Below, one piece after another: positions 58,744 through 64,000 of a stretch of DNA of 64,000 nucleotides. Made by a program: the position numbers and the translations under genes. This DNA comes from Flavonifractor sp. An82. GTDB lineage: Bacteria > Bacillota > Clostridia > Oscillospirales > Oscillospiraceae. The stretch covers positions 1 through 64,000 of the forward strand of contig NZ_NFHG01000002.1 in the NCBI RefSeq assembly GCF_002159265.1. The letters run 5' to 3'. The notes under the pieces were generated by a model. That model was given only the letters and a program-made list of their open reading frames with translations. It did not search any database and was not told the DNA's origin. Within the stretch, counting starts at the first letter, position 1. Each line of letters opens with the position of its first letter.

Positions 58744-61700
58744 TTATTTGATGGTGATGAGCAGCTCGCCGGCCTTGACGGAGCCGCCTTCCTTGATGAG
58801 CACCTGATCCACGGTGCCCGCCATGCGGGCCACCACGGAGGTCTCCATCTTCATGGCCTCGATGACGGCCAGGACCTGATTCTCCTCCACCTTGTCGCCG
58901 GGCTTGACGTTGACCTTGGACACCATGCCGGGGATGGAGGCGCCCACCTGGCTCTTGTCAGAGGGATCGGCCAGGTTGACCTTGCGGGCCTGAGCGGTGG
59001 CGCTCTTATCGGGCACCGCCACCTCACGGCGCATACCATTGAGCTCGAACTGCACGTTGCGGGTGCCGTCCTCGTTCAGGTCGCCCAGACCCACGTACTT
59101 GATAACCAGGGTCTTGCCGTCCTCGATGTTAATCTTGTTGGTCTCGCTGACCGCCATGCCGTTGAAGAACACATGGCTGCCCATGCGCATGATATAGCCG
59201 TACTCCTGACGATGACGGTAGAAGTCCTCCACCACCTTGGGATAGAGGCACCAGGAGATGACATTGTGGTCGGAGGCGTCGGGATAGAACTTGCGGACCT
59301 CCTCCCGGGCCTTCTCAAAGTCGATGGGCTCCAGCAGCTCGCCGGGGCGGCAGGTGATGGGCTCCTCGCCCTTGAGGACCACCTTCTGCAGATCCTCGGG
59401 GAAGCCCCAGGCGGGCTGGCCCATCATGCCCTTGAAGTAGCTGACCACGCTGTCGGGGAAGGTAAGGGCCTCGCCCCGCTCCACGATGTTCTCGGGGGTC
59501 AGCTCGTTCTGCACCATGAAGATGGCCAGATCGCCCACCATCTTGGAGGAGGGGGTCACCTTTACGATGTCGCCCAGCATGTGGTTGACGGTCTGATACA
59601 TCTCCTTGACCGCCTCGAACTGGTGGCCCAGGCCGATGCTCTCCACCTGGCTCTTCAGGTTGGTGTACTGGCCGCCAGGCATCTCATAGCGGTAGATGTC
59701 GGTTGAGGGGTTCTTGATGCCTGCCTCAAACTTGCTGTAGCGCAGACGCACGTCGGCCCAGTAGTCGGACAGCTTCTGCAGCTTGTCGGTGTCCAGACCG
59801 GTATCCCGCTCCTGGCCCTTCAGGGCGGACACCACCGCGTTCAGGGAGGGCTGACTGGTCATGGAGGACATGGAGTCGATGGCGCAGTCCACGATGTCCA
59901 CGCCGGCCTCGGCAGCCATCAGATAGGAAGCCACCTGGTTGCCGGAGGTGTCGTGGGTGTGCAGGTGGATGGGGATGCCGATCTCCTGCTTCAGGGTGGA
60001 CACCAGCTTCTTGGCGGCGTAGGGCTTCAGCAGGCCGGACATGTCCTTGATGCACAGCAGATGCGCGCCCCGCTTCTCCAGCTCCTTGGCCATATCCACA
60101 TAGTACTTGAGGGTGTATTTATCCCGCTTGGGATCCAGAATATCGCCGGTATAGCAGATGCTGGCCTCGCACAGCTTGCCCTGATTGAGTACCTCGTCCA
60201 TGGCCACTTCCATACCGGGGATCCAGTTCAGGGAGTCGAAGACGCGGAACACGTCGATGCCGCCGATGGCGGCCTCCTTGATGAAAGCGCGGATCAGGTT
60301 ATCGGGGTAGTTGGTGTAGCCCACGGCGTTGGCGCCACGGAGCAGCATCTGGAAGGGAATGTTGGGGATCTTCTCCCGCAGCAGCCGCAGACGCTCCCAG
60401 GGGGACTCATGGAGGAAGCGGTAGGCCACGTCGAAGGTGGCGCCGCCCCACATCTCCAGGGAGAAGCAGTCGTTGAGGATCTCGGCGGTGCCCTCGGAGG
60501 CCTTCAGCATATCGCGGGTACGCACCCGGGTGGACAGCAGGGACTGGTGGGCGTCCCGCATGGTGGTGTCGGTGATGAGCAGCTTCTTCTGATCCAGCAC
60601 CCAGTCCCGCACCGCTTCGGGGCCCTTGCTGTCCAGCAGCTGCTTCAGGCCGGTACATTTGGGCGGGGTGTTCTCGTAGGGCGGGAAGCGGGGGATATCC
60701 AGCTGCTGCCGTTCGGCGGAGGGGGAGTCCACCTGGATCTGGGCGATATACTTGAGCACCTTGGTGGCGCGGTCCCGCCCGGTGTCGATGTCAAAGAGCT
60801 CGGGAGTCTCGTCGATGAACTTGGTGTGGCACTTGCCCGCCCGGAAGGTGGGGTGGGCAAGGATGTTGGTGACGAAGGGAATGTTGGTCTTGACGCCCCG
60901 GACGTGCTCCTCGCTGATGGCACGCATGGCCTTGCGGCACACGCCCTCAAAGGTGTTGTCCCAGGAGGTGACCTTGACCAGCAGGGAGTCGTAGTAGGGG
61001 GAAATCTCAGCGCCGGTGTAGGCGTTGCCGCCGTCCAGACGGACGCCGAAGCCGCCGCCGGAGCGGTAGGCGGTGATCTTGCCGGTGTCGGGGGCGAAGT
61101 TGTTGGCCGGGTCCTCGGTGGTCACCCGGCACTGGAGGGCGTAGCCGTTCATGCGGACGGCATCCTGGCTGGGGATGCCGATCTCCGGGATGGACAGGGG
61201 GTGACCCTCGGCGATGAGGATCTGGGCCCGCACCAGGTCGATGCCGGTGACCATCTCGGTGACGGTGTGCTCCACCTGGATCCGGGGGTTCATCTCAATG
61301 AAGTAGTGGTTGCCGTCCTTGTCCACCAGGAACTCCACAGTACCGGCGGACACATAGCCCACGTGCTTGGCAACCTTGACAGCATCCTCGTACAGCTTCT
61401 GACGGGTAGCCTCAGGCACGCTGAAGGCGGGGGCGAACTCCACCACCTTCTGGTAGCGGCGCTGGAGGGAGCAGTCACGCTCGCCTAGGTGGACCACATT
61501 GCCGTGTTTGTCGCCCAGGATCTGGACCTCAATGTGCTTGGGCTCCACCAGATACTTCTCAATGAAGATGTCCTCGTTGCCGAAGGCCTTCTTGGCCTCG
61601 CTCTTCACCAGATTGAAAGCAGGAATGACCTCCTCGGCAGTGTCACAGCGGCGCATACCGCGGCCGCCGCCGCCGCCGGCGGCCTTGAGGATAATGGGGA

Positions 61701-62172
61701 AGCCGTAGGAGATGGCCTTCTCCAGAGCCTCCTCACCGTCCTTCAGGGGCTCAGCGGAGCCTGGAATGGTGGGCACGTTGCAGGCCTTGGCAATGGCCTT
61801 GGCCGTCAGCTTGTCGCCCATCTGGGCCAGAATGGTGGAGGAGGGGCCGATGAAGGTGATGCCCGCGTCCTCACAGGCCTTGGCAAAGTCGGCGTTCTCA
61901 CTGAGGAAGCCGTAGCCGGGGTGGATGGCGTCCACGTTGCGGCGCTTGGCCAGATCGATGATGGAGGGGATGTCCAGATAGGCCCCCAGGGGGGACTTGT
62001 TTTCGCCGATGAGGTAGGCCTCGTCCGCCTTGGTGCGGAAGAGTGCGAAGGTATCTTCGTTGGAATACATCGCCACCGTATGCAGGCCTAGATCGTAGCA
62101 GGCCCGGAATACCCGGATGGCGATCTCGCCCCGGTTTGCCACCAGGACCTTGTTAAACTTACATTCCGCCAT
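58744..62172 (-). CDS. pyc: Pyruvate carboxylase
   Basis: Carboxylates pyruvate to oxaloacetate using ATP, bicarbonate and biotin. The 1142-residue product has the full single-chain layout: biotin carboxylase (1-460; KVLVANRGEIAIRVFRA, AAGGGGGRGMR, FIEMNPRIQVEHTVTE), carboxyltransferase barrel (about 535-800; DTTMRDAHQSLLSTRVRT, LLRGANAVGYTNYPD, HTHDTSGNQ), tetramerisation region and C-terminal biotinyl domain with the biotin lysine in VIEAMKMETSV. It provides oxaloacetate for an incomplete TCA pathway or biosynthesis. GAAAGGAAGGAC precedes the ATG. Confidence 0.98.
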   Translation of the reverse strand: MAECKFNKVLVANRGEIAIRVFRACYDLGLHTVAMYSNEDTFALFRTKADEAYLIGENKSPLGAYLDIPSIIDLAKRRNVDAIHPGYGFLSENADFAKACEDAGITFIGPSSTILAQMGDKLTAKAIAKACNVPTIPGSAEPLKDGEEALEKAISYGFPIILKAAGGGGGRGMRRCDTAEEVIPAFNLVKSEAKKAFGNEDIFIEKYLVEPKHIEVQILGDKHGNVVHLGERDCSLQRRYQKVVEFAPAFSVPEATRQKLYEDAVKVAKHVGYVSAGTVEFLVDKDGNHYFIEMNPRIQVEHTVTEMVTGIDLVRAQILIAEGHPLSIPEIGIPSQDAVRMNGYALQCRVTTEDPANNFAPDTGKITAYRSGGGFGVRLDGGNAYTGAEISPYYDSLLVKVTSWDNTFEGVCRKAMRAISEEHVRGVKTNIPFVTNILAHPTFRAGKCHTKFIDETPELFDIDTGRDRATKVLKYIAQIQVDSPSAERQQLDIPRFPPYENTPPKCTGLKQLLDSKGPEAVRDWVLDQKKLLITDTTMRDAHQSLLSTRVRTRDMLKASEGTAEILNDCFSLEMWGGATFDVAYRFLHESPWERLRLLREKIPNIPFQMLLRGANAVGYTNYPDNLIRAFIKEAAIGGIDVFRVFDSLNWIPGMEVAMDEVLNQGKLCEASICYTGDILDPKRDKYTLKYYVDMAKELEKRGAHLLCIKDMSGLLKPYAAKKLVSTLKQEIGIPIHLHTHDTSGNQVASYLMAAEAGVDIVDCAIDSMSSMTSQPSLNAVVSALKGQERDTGLDTDKLQKLSDYWADVRLRYSKFEAGIKNPSTDIYRYEMPGGQYTNLKSQVESIGLGHQFEAVKEMYQTVNHMLGDIVKVTPSSKMVGDLAIFMVQNELTPENIVERGEALTFPDSVVSYFKGMMGQPAWGFPEDLQKVVLKGEEPITCRPGELLEPIDFEKAREEVRKFYPDASDHNVISWCLYPKVVEDFYRHRQEYGYIMRMGSHVFFNGMAVSETNKINIEDGKTLVIKYVGLGDLNEDGTRNVQFELNGMRREVAVPDKSATAQARKVNLADPSDKSQVGASIPGMVSKVNVKPGDKVEENQVLAVIEAMKMETSVVARMAGTVDQVLIKEGGSVKAGELLITIK

Positions 62173-62330
62173 GCTGTCCTTCCTTTCTTGTGCAATGTGC
62201 CTTATTCTGCAAGCAATCCCCGGTCACTCCTTCGTGCCGGGGCAGTTCGGCCCGGCGTGCTGCCGGGCACATTCCATATAATTTAAAAAGCATTGATGAT
62301 ATTATATCTTATACGCTAAAGTATTTGCAA
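62173..62330 (-). promoter_or_regulatory. pyc promoter and structured leader
   Basis: Read leftward, TTGCAA (62330-62325) and TATAAT (62306-62301) are 18 bases apart. The transcript then has a leader of about 120 bases with two GC-rich hairpins: GCCCGGC/GCCGGGC (62250-62268) and CCCCGG/CCGGGG (62218-62242). No U-run follows, so they are not simple terminators. Confidence 0.7.
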
Positions 62331-62412
62331 TCATTTTTCTTTGAAATTGCAAATCTTGGCGGGAACCACAGGAATTATACCGGCCGCTTGCCGGGAAATA
62401 GGAAATATGCTA

Positions 62413-62523
62413 CACTCAGTTTGTCGAAAAGCTGTTTCGACAAACTGAGTGCCTTTTTAAAACTTCTCAGAAGTTTTAAAAAGATTTGACTGGACGCGAA
62501 AGGAAACCCTGATGGTTTCCTTT
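62413..62523. repeat. Three successive perfect hairpins before recG
   Basis: A 17-bp perfect stem with an AGCTG loop followed by CCTTTTT (62413-62451), a 15-bp perfect stem with a one-base centre (62453-62483), and a 10-bp perfect stem with a CTGAT loop (62499-62523). TTGCCG and TACACT with 17-base spacing (about 62388-62416) could start a transcript just before the first. The remaining 62331-62412 and 62524-62607 hold no gene I can support. Confidence 0.75.
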
Positions 62524-62607
62524 CACACTATCTTTCCTTCCGAAAATGGTAGTCTGGAAACTTTTTATGCAAAAAATGGTGCAGAAAGATGCAAAAGAGG
62601 TGAGATC

Positions 62608-64000
62608 ATGTCGCTGACGTGGAAGACCGGCGTGGAGGCGCTGCCGGGGGTGGGGCCGGCCCGGGCCAAGGCTCTGGCCCGGCTGGGCCTGACCACCGTG
62701 GGGAATTTGCTGCACTATTACCCCCGGGATTATGAGGACCGGCGGAGGTGCGCCTCCATCGCTGCCGCCCCGGAGGATGTTCCCGTGTGCCTGACCCTGA
62801 TGGTGGCCGAGCCCCCCCGCCTGTCCCGCATCCGAAAGGGACTGGAGCTGGTGAAGGTGCGCTTGGTGGACGACACCGGCAGCCTGACCGCCACCTTTTT
62901 CAACCAGTCCTATTTGAAGGATGCCCTGCGGACGGGGGAAACTTACGTCTGCTTCGGCAAGGTGGAGGGTCCTCCCGGACGGCGGCAGATGACCAACCCG
63001 GTGTGCGAGCGGGCCGACCGGGTGCGCTTCACCGGCCGCATCCTGCCGGTGTATCCCCTGACACACGGGGTGTCCAACAACCTGCTGGTGGGATTGATTC
63101 TCCGGTGTGTGGAGGAGTGCGCCGGCCAGGCGGAGGAGTGCCTGCCTCAGGACCTGCGGCAGGCCCACCAGCTGGCGGAAGCGGAGTTTGCCCTGCGCAA
63201 CGTCCACTTTCCCGCCGACGAGGACGCCCTGGCGGTGGCCCGGCGACGGCTCATTTTTGAAGAACTGTTCTATCTCACCTGCGGCATGGCTCTGCTGCGC
63301 ACCCGGCGGGACAAGGCGGCAGGGCTGCCTTTTACACGATTCCCGGAGGAGGATTTTCTCAATCTGCTGCCCTTTGCCCTCACCGGAGCCCAGCGGCGGG
63401 TGATGGGGGAGATGACCGCCGACCTCACCTCCGGCGGCCCCATGAACCGGCTGGTCCAGGGCGACGTGGGCTCGGGCAAGACCATGCTGGCGGCCTACGG
63501 GGCATGGCTGGCGGCAAAAAACGGGTACCAATGTGCTCTGATGGCCCCCACCGAGCTGCTGGCCGAGCAGCACTGCCGCTCTCTGGCCCCTCTGCTGGAG
63601 CAGGCGGGGCTGCGGGTGGGACTGCTCACCGGGGCGGTAAAGGGTAAGGCCCGCAAAACGGTATATGCCGCCCTGGAGAGCGGAGAGCTGGACCTGGTCA
63701 TCGGTACCCACGCTCTTCTGAGCGAGGGCGTGACCTTTGCCCGGCTGGGGCTGGTGGTCACCGATGAGCAGCACCGCTTTGGTGTGGGCCAGCGGGCCGC
63801 CCTGGCGGCCAAGGCCGGGGGCACCCCCCATGTGCTGGTCATGTCGGCCACCCCCATTCCCCGCACCCTGGCCCTCATCATCTACGGCGATCTGGACGTG
63901 TCGGTGGTGGACGAGCTGCCTCCCGGCCGCTCGCCGGTGGAGACCTATGTGGTGGGGGAGGACAAGCGACAGCGGATGTACAACTTTGTGCGCAAGCTGG
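62608..64000 (+). CDS. recG: ATP-dependent DNA helicase RecG (5' part)
   Basis: The reading frame is open from the ATG at 62608 (after AGAGGTGAG) to the window end and continues beyond it; 464 codons are present. RecG reverses stalled replication forks and processes recombination intermediates. The wedge/OB domain (about 1-160; LPGVGPARAKALARLGL, DDTGSLTATFFNQSYL) is followed by helicase motifs: QRRVMGEMTADL, Walker A QGDVGSGKTMLA, LMAPTELLAEQH, GTHALLS, Walker B VVTDEQHRFGVGQR and MSATPIPRTLAL. The final domain lies outside the window. Confidence 0.96.
   Translation, partial: MSLTWKTGVEALPGVGPARAKALARLGLTTVGNLLHYYPRDYEDRRRCASIAAAPEDVPVCLTLMVAEPPRLSRIRKGLELVKVRLVDDTGSLTATFFNQSYLKDALRTGETYVCFGKVEGPPGRRQMTNPVCERADRVRFTGRILPVYPLTHGVSNNLLVGLILRCVEECAGQAEECLPQDLRQAHQLAEAEFALRNVHFPADEDALAVARRRLIFEELFYLTCGMALLRTRRDKAAGLPFTRFPEEDFLNLLPFALTGAQRRVMGEMTADLTSGGPMNRLVQGDVGSGKTMLAAYGAWLAAKNGYQCALMAPTELLAEQHCRSLAPLLEQAGLRVGLLTGAVKGKARKTVYAALESGELDLVIGTHALLSEGVTFARLGLVVTDEQHRFGVGQRAALAAKAGGTPHVLVMSATPIPRTLALIIYGDLDVSVVDELPPGRSPVETYVVGEDKRQRMYNFVRKL

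Overview
The window is high-GC DNA with Gram-positive gene order, strong AGGAGG-type ribosome binding sites and compact operons. Its content (T-box leader, LCP protein, NlpC/P60 protein, RNase J, anaerobic ribonucleotide reductase, pyruvate carboxylase, PBSX-type phage genes) points to an anaerobic gut Clostridia of the Oscillospiraceae type. The assignment is from gene content and style only. No rRNA, tRNA or CRISPR array was seen.

Layout. 1-4.7 kb: a zinc-ribbon/Ig-like membrane protein, a CbbX-type AAA+ ATPase, a small unknown protein, glutamate racemase and a DUF1934 protein. 4.7-13.4 kb: argS behind a hairpin-rich leader, a membrane glycosyltransferase, a homocysteine methyltransferase-type protein, nrdD under two NrdR-like boxes, and an RlmI-like methyltransferase. 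13.4-16 kb: proBA. 16-21.9 kb: a glycolytic run trmL-pgk-tpiA-gpmI-eno. 22-32.2 kb: RNase J, a striking tandem multi-hairpin array, small genes, a WYL regulator, a cell-wall pair (NlpC/P60 and LCP), an aroF-tyrA operon with a tyrosine-rich leader peptide and attenuator, an Rrf2 regulator, an XRE regulator and cysK. 32.2-39.6 kb: an ECF sigma gene broken by an amber codon with its DUF4179 partner, methionine uptake (metN-metI, then metQ behind its own T-box), rpsF-ssb-rpsR, and a PepSY protein.

39.7-52.7 kb holds a tightly packed, apparently intact PBSX-like phage module: terminase, portal, protease, capsid, connectors, contractile sheath and tube, a frameshifted tail chaperone, LysM protein, hub, spike and baseplate. 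It has no integrase, repressor, lysis genes, tail fibre or recognisable full-length tape measure. Terminators bound it on both sides. I read it as a candidate domesticated particle (gene-transfer-agent-like, or a PBSX/tailocin relative), not an ordinary prophage. It carries a 167-bp inverted-repeat element that supplies the terminase stop codon, and a textbook -1 frameshift signal.

52.8-57.7 kb is a tandem array of paired membrane-anchored proteins (HAAS/DUF1700-like plus partner) led by a PadR regulator whose consensus promoter lies in a perfect 45-bp palindrome. One array member is frameshifted and another pair has collapsed to a 39-codon fusion remnant. The window closes with a D-2-hydroxyacid dehydrogenase, pyruvate carboxylase, a three-hairpin spacer and the 5' part of recG.

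A theme across the window is dense arrays of perfect hairpins in spacers (argS leader, gpmI-eno, upstream of the DUF1653 gene, inside the phage module, before recG), which ordinary terminators do not explain.
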